Shown here in pieces: positions 21,657 through 34,332 of a stretch of 64,000 nt of DNA. The notes under the pieces were generated by a model. That model was not told the DNA's origin. It ran no database searches and was given only the letters and a program-made list of their open reading frames with translations. Each line of letters opens with the position of its first letter. The first letter of the stretch is position 1. Source of the DNA: Apophysomyces variabilis (Eukaryota; Mucoromycota; Mucoromycetes; Mucorales; Mucoraceae); assembly GCA_002749535.1 (NCBI GenBank), contig MZZL01000039.1, positions 124,001-188,000 on the forward strand, written 5' to 3'. The position numbers and the translations under genes are program-made.

Positions 21657-24600
21657 ATGTTTACCCCGACCGACCGAGAGAAAAGAGCGTTTGTCGACCG
21701 CACACGGGCCGAGAGACGACAACGTGAAAAAGAACGACTGCAAAAGGAAATTCTAGCGAAGCATGAGCAAGCAGCGATGATGGTACAACGTTGGTGGCGG
21801 CGACGAAGAAGACGCCATCATGATAATGACTGGATGTTGTGGGATGATCTTGTTCAGGCAGATGCGCATGACCTGATGCGCATCATCGGTCTCTACTGTT
21901 TGCTGAGTCGGCAAGACCCGAGTGGGCAGGAATGCCGGCGACGATTGGCTGTGCTCTGCAAAACCATTAAACCCGCCTATTATGATATCCTTGCAGATCC
22001 TGAACAAAGAAAAAGCGCTCAAAAACGTCTTGTTACCGTTATCCAACATTGTCTTGATCGTATTAATGAAGAAACCTACCTGACGGGTCCAGAGCTCACC
22101 TTTCTACTGCAATACCTCAACCCGAGACACTATGGGACGTGTTCAGCTGACACCGGCTCGGTCTTGATGAGTATGGCCAAGGAAATACTTGAAGAGACCC
22201 TTTTGCGATACGACTTCAATGCATCTGCCATGGACCACATCAAACAACTGGTGAAATTGGAAGAAAGGCAACAAAGGTCCAAACACGGCCTGACTTCCGA
22301 GGATGCCAAGAAGCTTCAGGGTAACAAACTTTGGCTCACCACGTTGACCCGGCTTACGCTTTTCCCAACCGAGTACTTCCACCTGTCTCAGGCAACGTGG
22401 GCTTTGATGCGTTTGCCTCTCCTTCCCCGGATGGTCCCAACACAGATAGCAGATTTTCTTCGAAAACACCTTCTGCCTGAGGAGGCTGTCCATTGGGTCC
22501 CTCCTCAAGGCAACGGTATCCTGTTTTTCCTTGCCAATGGCATTGATATATGGCAGGATAAGACAGACATCTTGGTCAATTTCGCCGATACTCTTGTAGC
22601 CCAGATGCAACCACACTTTTCCCGAAGACAAACGCCAAACCACCAACTGTATCACCCTTTGTTTCGATGGACATCGGATAAGGAAGATTTGACTGACACA
22701 ACCGCGTTATTTCGTCGTGTGACAGAACAATTGCAATGGCTATGGTCACGCAAGTTTATGGATCATGCATTCGCGCGCATTTTAGCTTTCGACCGGCCAC
22801 AGACCCAGTCCTGCAACCTGAAACCAGGATTTACTTTCAAAGCTCGGTTCTTACCGCGTAAACCGAAACAACAACAAGAACAACAACAACCGCCATCTGC
22901 GGTCTATGGTCAACTAGCTGACTTCGCTATGGACGTCCAGATCGTGTTTCGCCTTTATTCTCGCCTAGCCTTGCTATTTGCTGATCAACGAAACGTGATA
23001 CTTTATCGGATAGCGTTCACAAAAAACTTGATGCCCCAACTTTGGTCAGTGATGAACAGTTTTGGCCCACGCGGCGAAATGAAGATCTACCTGGAAGCAG
23101 CAGACAAAGGAGCAGAAGCTTTGGAAAAAGAACCTCTAATTGACGTACTCAAAGTATTTTGCACAACTTGCTCCCTTGTTTTCCTGTATGTCTCCTTCTG
23201 ATTCAGCTGACGCTAACAATTTTTTTCTGATGTAACTGAACTGTTCGTAGCACGGTTGATGAGACGGATATCTTCACAAATAAGACTCCGTTTTCGCCTG
23301 AGTATTTGATCAAAATAAGCGAGTTTTTGAACGCCTTCTATTTTGCTCTAGTGCAGTCTAGCGACAGGAAAGAAGTATTGATGACCTATCAGGCTGCCCG
23401 ACGGCTATTGTTACAACTTCACGAACTAGACAGTCGGCATTCATTCTGTCCCGCGGGCCATTGGCTGCTTGTACTCGATCCTTCGACAAAACCGTCCCTT
23501 CTTTCCTTATGGAATAGCAACCAATCTGTTTCCTCCAATCCTTTCTTAGAGCGTCTACGCCAAGGAGAGCCTGTTTCTCTCCGAATTTTGCAATGGATGC
23601 CGCATACGATACCCTTTGAAACGCGTCTGAAGATATTCCGGGACTGGATCACGCGGGATCATGCAGTAGCCAGAGGTTCGCGCATTGTCAAGGTGCGCCG
23701 CGACCATGTCCTTGAAGACGGGTTTCGTGGTCTCAACGGAATGAGTCCATCGGCATGGAAAGGAAACATACGCGTTCAGTTCGTAAACGAACTCGGTAAG
23801 TTTGTTGGTTAAATGCCGCTATAGATTATTGTTGTCTGAAACTAGAACCTACTTAGGTGTGGATGAGGCGGGCATCGATCAGGGAGGTCCCTTCAAAGGT
23901 TAGCTAAACATTTTAACTTTCGACATATGGGGCTAGTTTATTGCTGACACGTATTTGGATGCTCCAGACTTTGTTTCGCTTCTAATCAGCGAAGTGTTCA
24001 AGCCTTCATTTGCTCTATTCTCTTCAACAGAGAATAACTTGTTTTACCCTGCATCCGCATCGCACATTCATGGACCGCATCATATTCAACTCTTTCAGTT
24101 TGTTGGACAGGCAAGTACTGTACAGAATGAGGAAATTCTAAGCATACGCCGATCATGGTCTCTTTTTCTAGATGGTGGGTAAAGCAATTTATGAAGGCAT
24201 CCTTTTGGATGTCCAATTTGCAAGCTTCGTATTAGCAAAGTTGCTAGGCCGCAACGTCTTCCTTGAGGGCTTAAAAGAGCTAGACGAAGATTTATGGCGC
24301 AATCTAACGTTTGTAAAGCATTACAATGGTAAGCACCGTATAGAAAGGTAGGCTAGCATGTTAACGGTAGGTTCTAGGATGCGTGGAAGATTTGGGGCTG
24401 ACATTTGCTACGGATGAAGAGGAATTTGGCAAACGAGTGACACATGAGCTGAAATATGTAAATTTCGGTTGCTGATTCTGTAAGAAAAGGATTGATGGTT
24501 GGATATAGGGTGGTAAAAATGTCAATGTCACAGACGATAACAGAGTGGAGTATGTGTATCTTATGGCGGATTACAAGCTGAATCGACAAACGAAAGAACA

Positions 24601-25446
24601 GACGCAAGCTTTTGTTCAAGGACTGTTATCCCTTATTTCAGATGCTTGGATAAAGATATTTACCCCCTCCGAATTGCAAAGGTATCAAATCATATAGTGT
24701 TTGTTAAAATCGAATATAACTGACAGGCGATATCTTAGAGTGATCTCTGGGGAAGATGCAGAGCTGGGTAAGTCTGACCATCCGAAAAAGAAAAGAAAGA
24801 ACTTTGCAGTTTATTCTCTAGTATAGATATAAGCGATCTACGGCGACATACGGAATATGAGCATGGCTATTTTGATCAGCATCCGGTTATACGTATGTTC
24901 TGGCAAATACTGGAAGAATTTTCTCCAGATGAAAAGCGAGCATTTCTTAAGTTTGTTACAAGTTGTCCTAAGGTAAAGTAGCTTCAGCCTCTCTCTGGGT
25001 GAAAGGGGTGATTAAAATGGAACGCTCTGAAAATAGCCTCCCCTTGGTGGATTTGACTATCTTCAGCCACCGTTCACCGTCCGGATGGTCTCCATCGACG
25101 AGGGTACTGTCGGGGGAGTAGGCTTGGTAAAAACGTTCCTTAAGATCAATCAAAACAGCAAACAAGGGCGACTACCAACAAGCTCGACATGGTAAGAAAG
25201 ACACGATTTGAACATGAGAAAAAAGGACTAATGGAGAGGAACAGTTTCAACTTGCTTAAATTACCAGGTAATTTCTCCATTATCCTGCACAGAAACTGTC
25301 CGTTTAACTTTACGACAGCTTATACCAAGAAATCAATCCTAAAGGAAAAACTACGTTATGGTAAGCTCATGAATGCTACGATGTTTTTCTTTGTTATCTG
25401 AAACTGCTCAGCTATTCACTCAAACACCGGTTTCGAATTGAGTTAG
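21657..25446 (+). CDS. HUL5: HECT E3 ubiquitin ligase, UBE3C/HUL5 family
   Basis: Proteasome-associated HECT ligase that extends ubiquitin chains on misfolded or stalled substrates. Thirteen exons (21657-23185, 23251-23795, 23857-23898, 23968-24110, 24172-24328, 24378-24457, 24509-24681, 24739-24767, 24827-24972, 25037-25191, 25245-25267, 25319-25360, 25412-25446) give 1032 residues. The N-terminus has the RTRAERRQREKERLQKE helix and an IQ-like VQRWWRRRRRR. A long helical middle leads to FCPAGHWLL and the family's RRDHVLEDGFRGL block. The HECT domain shows GVDEAGIDQGGPFK, VGQMVGKAIYEGILLD, GGKNVNVTDDNRVEYV, VISGEDAELDISDLR, GRLPTSST, catalytic Cys1000, and C-terminal NTGFELS. The intron at 24111-24171 is GC-AG. 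The catalytic Cys codon is split by intron 25192-25244. The family N-terminus usually has a few more residues (FDGxFRxR..), so an extra 5' exon or the in-frame ATG at 21522 is possible. Confidence 0.93.
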
Positions 25447-28225
25447 GCAAGTTTACAAAAGCCTCCGTTGCTTACGGATGCATAAACTAAACATAAATTG
25501 ATCGTAATAAAATACCGAAATTAACAGGTTTGAGTTGGGATGCTCATTCTAATTTTCTCATTTTCTTTTTACCACATGTTCTTTTCTCTATCGTATATTG
25601 TTAGCAACTATGATTGCCAGAGAATATCTTAAGGCAAACATTCCATCGCGTTCATTTTGCAAAGCACGCGAAGACTGACAAAGAAAAAGGTAAAGTATAC
25701 TTGCAAAGATTAGCGAGTAGTCAGATAGCAGATGAAGTAGACTATGCCAACTTGAAGCGTAGTAGCGGCCAATTGCAGTCAAAGACCTCCAAGCATGGAC
25801 CTGATGTGTAGCTAGAGAGAGGTTCAACCGTTGTGAACTATGATTCTCAGCCAAATTTATTACCAAGACAAGGCAAAAAATGGCTGCAACTGAATTGATC
25901 ATATAGGATGGCGGGATTTAGGAGCGAGCAATGTAGCGATCATTAGCAAAAGTATCTGGCAGTTTAAGTGGACCATAAAGTGGGTAGCGCTTTTCTTACC
26001 GCGTATGGGAAACATTATTGTCATCATGAAATCCGTTTCATCGATACTACATAAATATTACACTTTGTAGTCTATCCATACCTCAAGAGTTCCAGAAAAC
26101 GACAACGAACAATAATCAGCCGTCGAAGATGTGATTGATAAAGCACCTTCTTAGGAGACGTCTGACCTTGAGGAACTGATTATAGCAATCCGATCTTGCA
26201 TACAACGGTATCTCTCCAAATTTTAGTCAAAGTCAAAGATGTACCAGGTCTTCTTTGTTATAGTTCTGGTATCAGTTCTGCCATAGATACAGTAAGTTGA
26301 AATTCTGGCCATATATTACGAAGCAGAAAGGACCAAGTAGAATCGCAAAGACACTACTGTATGGGAGTGATATGACTCAAGTACCAAGAAAAATAAATGG
26401 AAGCCAGGTGACTCCGAATTGGTTACCTTTATCAGCTAAGGGTCGCGCGGAAGAAACAGAGCAACATATAATTTTGTTTATGAAAATTGATATCCACTAA
26501 AAGCATGAAAGGACGGAAAGCGGTGCCTACGAAGGGTAAAGTAGTTTGGTGATATTTCAAGCGAGTGACTAGCCTCGCAATCGGAAAGCGGTGTACTGCT
26601 GGTGGTCCTCATTGTTGGATATGTCAGAATTCCTGCCGTACTGACATTGCTCTAGCAAAATCATGTACAGCCAGGTTCTGGAATTAAGCCTCTACGGCTG
26701 CATTCAACATGCTGCACATGCAATATCATGACAATTGCCGACCAGATTGGTCTATCGGATCGGTAAACATTTAGGTAGCATTCAGCTCCAGAATAACTAA
26801 CTCTTCACTGGTTACATTGCATGTCTGATACTGACGCATCTATTTCTAAAAATGGTGTTTAATCGAAACAGATGTTGTACCAGGATTGAAAAAAAAAAAA
26901 AGAAAGGAACCATTGTCAATTTCATCTACTGAGCCACATCCGTAAAATAAAAAAGGAACAAAGGGAAAGAAAGAGGAACTAGAATTCCGTAGATCCTTTG
27001 GAAATTCCATGACCCCTTGTAACCGTTAAGCTTTACCTGCAAAATACCAAGAAATATCATCTATTGCTAAGTTGAATAGCAAGATCTTGCCCTTAGTCAA
27101 GCATTTGCATGACATTAAGTAGCATATTGTCCAGAGTGCTTTTCCGTTTTCTTTCTTTCTGGGAAATGATCGGAACTGGGCAGACGCTGAAGCTTCGTTT
27201 TAATTCCACGTTGGTGGATAAAAAAAAAAGCAGCAAAACAACGTGGTAGCTGGCCATCGTATGTAAACACATGCATCTACATACATACATACATGTATGT
27301 ATCTAAACCTGCTGTAAATCTACTTCTTTTCTTTTCTTTTTTTTTTTTTTGGTTCTCGTTTCCCAGGTTCCTCACCATAGGAACTTACTTACGTTATCCG
27401 CACAAAAAAAATTTGCTGGATCTGACGGAGGTCCAAAAAGTATTTCCTTTCATGCTGAGTATCTCCATTTGTCTCACAAGCCTCAATTGAAAGGGAAGGA
27501 AAAAACCTTAACTGGGTTTATCCTTTTGCCACCACACATGTATCCTACCAAATAGATTTTCACTACCGAAACCCCACTACCGAAAAAGATGGTTTATCTA
27601 CCCGGTTTGATCGTCATATGGCAATTATATGGCGAAATAATGCAAGAGACAAATGATTAGCTTATCACAATGTTATTATAAAGACCATGTGCTTTCGTCT
27701 CAATAGCTGTTCGAGAAACGGCAATCACTCTCTTAATTCATGTTTCTTTTTAAGTTTTGCCCAGGAAAAAAAAGCTACGAGTTTATTTGAAACCAATCCA
27801 TTCTTCCTGTCTTATTTCTTTCCTTTGTTTTGTTTGTTTCAGCACCAAACTTATTTGTTTATCAGAACTCCTGAACTGTTGTCAGTTGTTGTTGTTTGTC
27901 CAGAGTGGGTTTAGGACAAGCAATAAAGTAGATCTAAATCAGCAAGACTATAGGAAGCAAGGCATAAGCTTGGACTTCCGCAGTTGCCGCTGATGTTACA
28001 CAACATGGTGATACTGCAAGGAATATCGAGACTTTCCGGTTAGCTTGTGTAACAAATTATATTGCAGAAGCGTAAATGAACCAAAAATGTGCGAAATAAT
28101 ACAAGTAATGAGAAATAATGAGAAAAAACAACAGCGTATGAGAAAAAATGTACAAGAATGAGGGTAGAACTAAAAACTAGATGAAAAAATGAGGGGGTAT
28201 CAACAAATTAGATAAAGAGTGTATC
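25447..28225. other. Long gene-poor region, 2.8 kb
   Basis: The largest gene-free stretch of the window. Open frames at 25614-25811 and 26297-26500 have no recognisable domain. Present are A-runs at about 26887, a short ACATACAT/ATGTATGT palindrome at 27277-27303, and T/C-rich stretches. It may hold decayed transposon DNA, but I cannot name a family. Confidence 0.45.
27277..27303. repeat. ACAT/ATGT simple repeat with dyad symmetry
   Basis: Tandem ACAT units run directly into ATGTATGT, giving a short palindrome capable of cruciform or hairpin formation. Directly visible; function unknown. Confidence 0.7.
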
Positions 28226-29687
28226 TCATTGAATATTGTTCATAGCCAAGGCAAGTGCGGTAAGGCATTTGAGTGCCTTGGCAAGGTATGGATAATCTGG
28301 ATGATCAGGTGTGGAATGCTTCTTCAAATCTAAATAGCAAACAGTAAATGAAAGCATCTTCGTTAGCATAGGAAGAATAGCAGTAGGATCGATAAAAAAG
28401 GTGTTTCCTATTTACCTTTCAATAACAGACAATAACGTGTAATGCGTTGGATAGGTGAGATCATGTAGTCAGCTAAACCCATTCTGTTGGTTTCCTTTTT
28501 GCGCAGGGAATCCTATCACCGGAGTTAGATCTGAGCAACAAAAGCGCGCGCTTTTCGTTACGCGTACGACAACGGAAAAGTGACTCACCTGAACTAACTG
28601 ACGGTAGACCATGTTTCGATCTGCCTTGGCAAGGCATTTCTGCAGCTTAGAGAAATTGACTGCATAGAATATGTAAACTTCAAACTCGTTTTCCATATCA
28701 CAAAAAACTTTGCCAGCATTCTGGGTTGAGTCCATGGCAGCATCATGGAGTCGACGGGCCAGAGCTGTTGAGAGCATGATCAATTGAGGGATATAAGCAA
28801 ACATCGTCTGGATGTCGCGAATGTTCATTAATGGCCGGGAATGGCTAGTGGCGGCATCAATCAGGGGTTCCATGAACATCTGCACAACGGAGAAACGATT
28901 AGGAAGGGGTTGCAAATAGAAAAGTCTCGTTTCAACCATACCTGCTTAATTATTTTCAAATGACCGAGATAAGTCTCTTCCGTTGTTAATAGTTCTGTCA
29001 TAATAAATTGGAAAAGTTGCGCGGAACGTTTGGATGGCTTCTGTGGGAAAAAAAAAATCGAAACGTACATTGCGAACGATTTTAGAATGCATGAATTTTT
29101 TTTTCGTGTATTCTAACCTTCTCCAAGTCGGGTGAAGCAGGTGGTTCAAGCAAATAACGTTCATAGGTTTTTCTCCAGATAGCAATGCCTTGGCGTTCCT
29201 TATAGGTCATCGTGCGACGGGCAAAGAAGTCAGGTGAGTTTAATAGCTGTTTGATACTCGCAGGATCTTTTGCCCAGGTGCTTTTGAATCGTATGGAGAT
29301 AGAAGAATGCGGAGACAGGCTTGTTGGTGAGGACGTATTAGAATCTGAATAACCCGATTCGGAGCCACTATAGTCGCTGTCGGAAGAGGAAAAGGAAGTG
29401 GTAACCGAACGTCGGTTTCCAGTGAAAGTATTAGATCGTTGTGTGTAATAAGGTGAAATAGGACGTGAGGAAACACCGAAAAGAGTGCTGTCAAGAAGTG
29501 AAAGGGAACGTCGAATGGGATTGGCAGGAACGGTAGGCGTGATAGGTTGGTCAATATCTTGTGGTGGGAGTATCGGTAAGGTCGGTTCAAAGGTAATGGG
29601 AATCGTGTCTGATAGTAATCGATCAAGAGTAGCAGAAGCCCATTCTTTTGCTTCGGAAGTCTCCACAGGGATCTGTTGTGCTGGCAT
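28226..29687 (-). CDS. DH-domain (RhoGEF) protein without PH domain
   Basis: Exons 28226-28329, 28416-28512, 28589-28879, 28942-29040 and 29118-29687 give 386 residues. The N-terminal half is Ser/Pro-rich and probably disordered. The C-terminal half is a Dbl-homology domain: [20 protein letters not shown] (CR1), the middle helices with FVYIPQL-like FAYIPQLI, and the CR3 block [20 protein letters not shown] followed by LLKDLKKHST and a final helix ending NNIQ. It should activate Rho/Rac/Cdc42 GTPases. The protein stops directly after the DH domain, so the PH domain that usually follows is absent. The start lies only 80 bp downstream of the PKA gene's stop, on the same strand, so its promoter must be very short or lie in PKA sequence. 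Confidence 0.85.
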
Positions 29688-29767
29688 CGATTAGGTTGAT
29701 TTGAAGATAGAAAGAAAGAAAGAAAAAGGGGTACGAAAAATTTTTGGAATGTGATAAAGTGTAATAA

Positions 29768-31250
29768 TTAAAAGTCAGCGAACAGATGGCGGAAGGGATC
29801 TCCCTTGGTCTGTTCCTGAGCCGGCTCTGCCGGATACTTCTCAAAATTGCTTGTGTCGCCGTCACCTGCCTGAACTGGGATGAGTGGCGCCTGACGAGAA
29901 AAAGGAAATCGGTCAGCCATGATTGTGCAACCGTACTTGATCTTACCCGAACCGTCTTATTCAATAATCCCTCCCAGTCCATATGCCGGAGCCATTTATG
30001 TCGTTTAATATCTTCCGCGCCTCCCCGCAAATTACCCAGTCGTCGGGTACGATCGCTAACCAACAATCGCTTGATAAGATCTTTAGCGGTGTTATCAATG
30101 TAGGACGGATAGTGTGCCTTCCCAGCCAAAATCCGCTCATAGATCCCAAAATGGTTATCATCATAAAACGGTGGATAGCCGGCTAGCATCTCAAAGCAAA
30201 GAATCCCAAGTGACCACCAGTCTACTGCTTTACTATGACCCTTGCTCTGTATGATCTCTGGTGCCAAGTATTCAGGCGTTCCACATAGAGTAAATGTCCG
30301 ATCCTCGACCTTTTTTGAAAATCCAAAATCAGTGATCTTTATATGTCCTTGTGCATCAAGCAATAAATTCTCGGGTTTAAGGTCACGATAGATGATATTC
30401 TTCGAATGTAGATATTCGATCGCCAAAACAATCTCTGCCGCATAGAATCGCGTCATATCATTACTGAAACGTCCAGCACGTCTGAGATGTCGAAACACTT
30501 CACCCCCAATAACATATTCCTGCACCATATACAGGTTTTGGTGATCCTGAAATGTACGAAACCTAGAAGAGCTTTTGTAAGTAATGCGCTCCGTCTGATG
30601 CATTGCACTCCTCTCTCCGCATATTTCTCATTCTATGGGCGTCCATCTTTCTCTTTCTTTTTCTCTTCCCACTCTTTTCTTCATATTCTTATGATCCGTT
30701 CCCCTTTCTTACAGTTGCACAATGAATGGAAAGTTGACTTGAGAGAGAACCTGGCGTTCGGAATTGATGTGTTCCACTTGTTTAAGTCGTACGACCTCCG
30801 CTTTCTTTAATACTTTGATCGCATGATATTTTTTTGTCTTCTTTTCCTTGGCAAGGTGCACGCGACCAAAGGTACCGGTCCCTGAAAAGTATCAGTAAAA
30901 CGAAGAAAAAAACAGTGTTGTCTCCTGCGGCAGATCATACCTAAAGTTTCTAATAGTTCATAGTCCTCTATGCCTACGCTCGAGTCTGATTGAAACACAG
31001 GTGGTTGGTTATGCCAGTGCTGCATATAATCTTGATCACTCGTTTCGCTTTGACCGTCTGTAGACGATTTCTTATTGCTCCATAGACCTGAAATGGTCAC
31101 TGTCGAACTGAATGTGAGGGAAGGTGACGATGGTGGCTTTGGTGAGCACTCCTTTATCATGGCTTTGTCATTCACCCCTGCGTCTTCTAACTCCTGCGCG
31201 GGTTTTTTAAGGAGAGACGACAAAAACGTGGTTATAAGTCTCAAAGGCAT
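29768..31250 (-). CDS. cAMP-dependent protein kinase catalytic subunit
   Basis: AGC-family Ser/Thr kinase acting downstream of cAMP. Exons 29768-29890, 29947-30562, 30713-30881 and 30941-31250 give 405 residues. A roughly 95-residue non-conserved N-terminal extension precedes the kinase domain. It shows [11 protein letters not shown] (glycine loop), HAIKVLKK (VAIK lysine), [26 protein letters not shown] (catalytic loop), DFGFSKKV, the activation loop [16 protein letters not shown] with its phosphorylatable Thr, [16 protein letters not shown], and [18 protein letters not shown]. The C-tail has FEKYPAE and ends in FADF, the FxxF hydrophobic motif typical of true PKA-C rather than other AGC kinases. 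Fungal PKA-C commonly carries such an N-terminal extension. Confidence 0.94.
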
Positions 31251-31785
31251 AGCAGAAAATCAGAAAACAGATAATTTAAGTAAGAAAGAAAAGGGAGAGG
31301 AGAGAGGAAAAGGGAGATGTAGTGAAAAGAGAAAGTAAGCATTCGGCGCTCAGACGTGGGTCCTCTTTTTTCTGGCGCCCGTCACTCAACATTTTCCATT
31401 ACAGGGAATTCGGAGTTAGCATCTTGACCTGACACTTACCAGCGAAGGTCGATCCTTGAATAACAAAAAAATGTAGCATGAGACAATCCAATTCATTACG
31501 CAGCGCAGTAAAAAAAAAAGAAAAAGAAAAAAAAGAAAAACAGGACTACATATTAATACAGATAAAAACAATAAAAATAAATCTGCGTATACACCATGTC
31601 ATTAAGGGAAGCTTGTGCTGAATTTCAGCTGCATGTGAAAGGGAATGTCACACACACAATCAGTGCTCAGCTGAATGAGTGGTTATCAAATCAAAGGGAC
31701 AAAACATCGAAGCGACTCAGACTGTTGCTCTGAAGGAAAATCCCTCTTCTTAAATTTCTTGCTAAAACATAATCCAATCCCTCCT
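31251..31785. other. PKA upstream / ALG11 downstream spacer
   Basis: About 530 bp. It contains a purine-rich strip (about 31275-31335), the likely PKA 5' leader, and A-rich tracts at 31509-31545. No gene seen. Confidence 0.5.
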
Positions 31786-33673
31786 TTACATCAGATATTT
31801 TCGGAGAGGTCGTAATAAGCTGATACTAAACGCCTTTTCTGAGAACTTCTCAGCTGCAGTTGCACGCGCGCGAAGTGCCATGGCTTCGTATTCCTTTTCA
31901 GAAAGTGACAACGCTGTATGTAAATTGTCCGCAAACGTTTCCACTGAGTTGGCCAGATATCCTAAACTCAGAAACGTAAGGACCAGATACATGCTTAAAT
32001 CTTCCCTTTCACCCCTTGTTCTTTGTCCCTACCTGTTCTTCCTTCGTTATGGTTAGTGACGATATCTAGTTTTGGACCAGCAGAATCATGCGCCACAGGG
32101 ATTAGCCCTGCCGCCTATGCATGAAATTAATAAATAGCAAAAAAGAAATTGAACATAAACCACGTTACCATATATTCAACCACACCAATCCCAAAATGCT
32201 CATTCCACATTGTGTGAAGCCCTACTCGGGCTGTACCTAAATAAGACACCAATACGTCATAGGTTGCATTCACTTCAAATCGAACATAATCTTGGATCCC
32301 AAGTCGTACACTTTCTTTGCGCAAATCCGCTATCCGCTGTTCATCACCATCGTTACGTGAACTACCGATCAGCACTAATTGAATCGACTGGCTTTTCCAT
32401 TCTGGACGGATCTCAAGCAATCGTGCTAAGGAGCGCAGCTGAAGGGTGTGGTCCTTTTCTGGTCTGCATCATAAACATTAATAGACATAGCTGACAAACA
32501 ATGACCATCGACTTACCGAAATTGTGCGACGCTGACAACCCATGGTTTACGTCCCGTAAGTGATAGCTCATTCAAACGTTCCGTATCACACGGCGGATAG
32601 ACAATCTCAGCGTTAGTACGCCATAAGTAATCAATGTGCCCCTTTGTCCATGTGGAATTGACCATAACAACATCAGCGAAAGAACCACATAAACCATATA
32701 TCTTAGCAAAAGCATGATAGTAACTGAAAACAATAAGTAAATCTATTTTTTTTCCCTTTTCCTTGCCCGGAAGATACATACATGAGCTTCCCTATACGCC
32801 ATACTGCATTTGTTGCAAATCGTGCGTCATTGTTGTACTGTGGTCGACACTCGTAGACACGTTGCAGCATGTCTGAGCTAAAAAAAGTTACGAGGAATAG
32901 GTCACTTTGCAGTCCACTCAACTTCTGCTTCTGCATACCTAATTGTGGGATAGTGCACGTAGGCTCCAATTTTGGTATTAGCGGTCAAGTAAACAAGAGG
33001 ATATGTAAATGCGTAACCCATCGTATCTGGTGCAGAGCAAAAAAGAAGTCAGCTTTACTATGCTGATGTTTTTTGTATTTAAACAGACCGAAAAAGATAT
33101 CGGGCACTAATTTAGTCAATGCCTCATAGGCAAGTGGTAAAGATCCTAGGCTCTGGAATAACAAAGTCATCCTTGGATATCGAGCGTCTTCCACGAGATA
33201 TCGTTTCTTGAGATATACAAATGCCAACTTGCGTGGATCCAAGTCAATGCAAAATCGCGTCTGAGATTTTGTAATGATTGAATATATTGTATTCGCATCG
33301 AAAAAAGGGAAAACTTACTTTGACTTTCAGTAAAATATGCTCTTTCGAGCAGTCGATGTCTCCTGTGTATACCACAGATATAACCTCAGGAAACTCGCGT
33401 TGAACATCCCTAATGGCTGTCCATAACACTCGCTCACCGCCACCTCCAGCATTACTAGATAGAAAATGAATCAACAGGACATAGCTTTGAGCGAAATTAA
33501 TACCAATAAGGATGGAAGAATCCTAGGAATGTCGGTGTCTTTTCAGGCGTGCATCCCAGTTCTTGCAGGATATGGTTACGGTGCCGTGCATTGTTGCCTT
33601 GAACGCGGTGTCTCAACCAGCTCAAGGCTACCCATGCCAGTATCACAATGGCTGCCAGCCAGATGATAAACAT
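31786..33673 (-). CDS. ALG11: ALG11, GDP-Man:Man3GlcNAc2-PP-dolichol alpha-1,2-mannosyltransferase
   Basis: GT4-family enzyme adding the fourth and fifth mannoses to the dolichol-linked N-glycan precursor on the cytosolic face of the ER. The start at 33673 gives an N-terminal membrane anchor ([19 protein letters not shown]), as in the family. Then follow [17 protein letters not shown] (its Cys codon is split by an intron), [86 protein letters not shown], the GT4 nucleotide-sugar block [20 protein letters not shown], and a C-terminal helix ending RKYLM. At least seven short introns occur. All conserved blocks are present and no disruption was seen. Confidence 0.92.
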
Positions 33674-34332
33674 AGCAAAAGCAATGGCTTAAAAAGTGGA
33701 TGACCACCGTTTTCTTTGATGGCTTTACTGGCTTCCTCCAGCTCAGTCGGTCACAAATTTTTTGGAGTTTAAGAGGGAAAGTCAATACTGACAATATGTA
33801 TCAATGGCATCAATATGTTCGTTGATTCTGCAATGAACCTCATAGCGTGAAAGGAAGGAAGAAGAAGCTGAGAGTTGTGCATCCCTACCTAACCCATAGG
33901 TACAAGGACAGCATTCCAATATTTGTTCGTGTCTGGATATCCACTAACGGCGCCGTAGCAAACAAAGAGCTTGGCCGGTATGTTACTTTTCTTCTTTTCT
34001 TATGCCAAGTTTACACAATGATGACATTTCTGGTGTTAAGATACGCATTGGTTTATTCTAGGTCTAAACTTGTTTGAGTATTTTTAAATCAAATGAACGT
34101 CATGCATGCAGAAGACGGATTACGTTGAACATATAACAAACTGGCATTAGAATGATTTATCAACAAACCAGCTTGCTCCCTTCTCTTTCTTTTCAACTAC
34201 TATTAATGGCAGTAATGAGCTTTGGAATGGAGAGGTATAAATAGAAGAAAATACAATTCTCCTTGTGCAGGGCTTACTCTCTCTTTTTCTTTTCTTTTCT
34301 TTTCTTTTTCCTTCTGAATTTCAATAACAACA
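33674..34332. other. Spacer upstream of ALG11 and of the secreted-peptide gene
   Basis: About 660 bp between divergent genes. It carries the TATA box and pyrimidine tract of the small secreted-peptide gene at its right end. No other gene supported. Confidence 0.5.
34236..34243 (+). promoter_or_regulatory. TATA box of the small secreted-peptide gene
   Basis: TATAAATA lies about 90 bp before the ATG at 34333. It is followed by a CTTTT-repeat pyrimidine tract (about 34276-34311) and an A-rich start context (AACAACA before ATG). This combination is typical of strongly transcribed fungal genes. Confidence 0.6.
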
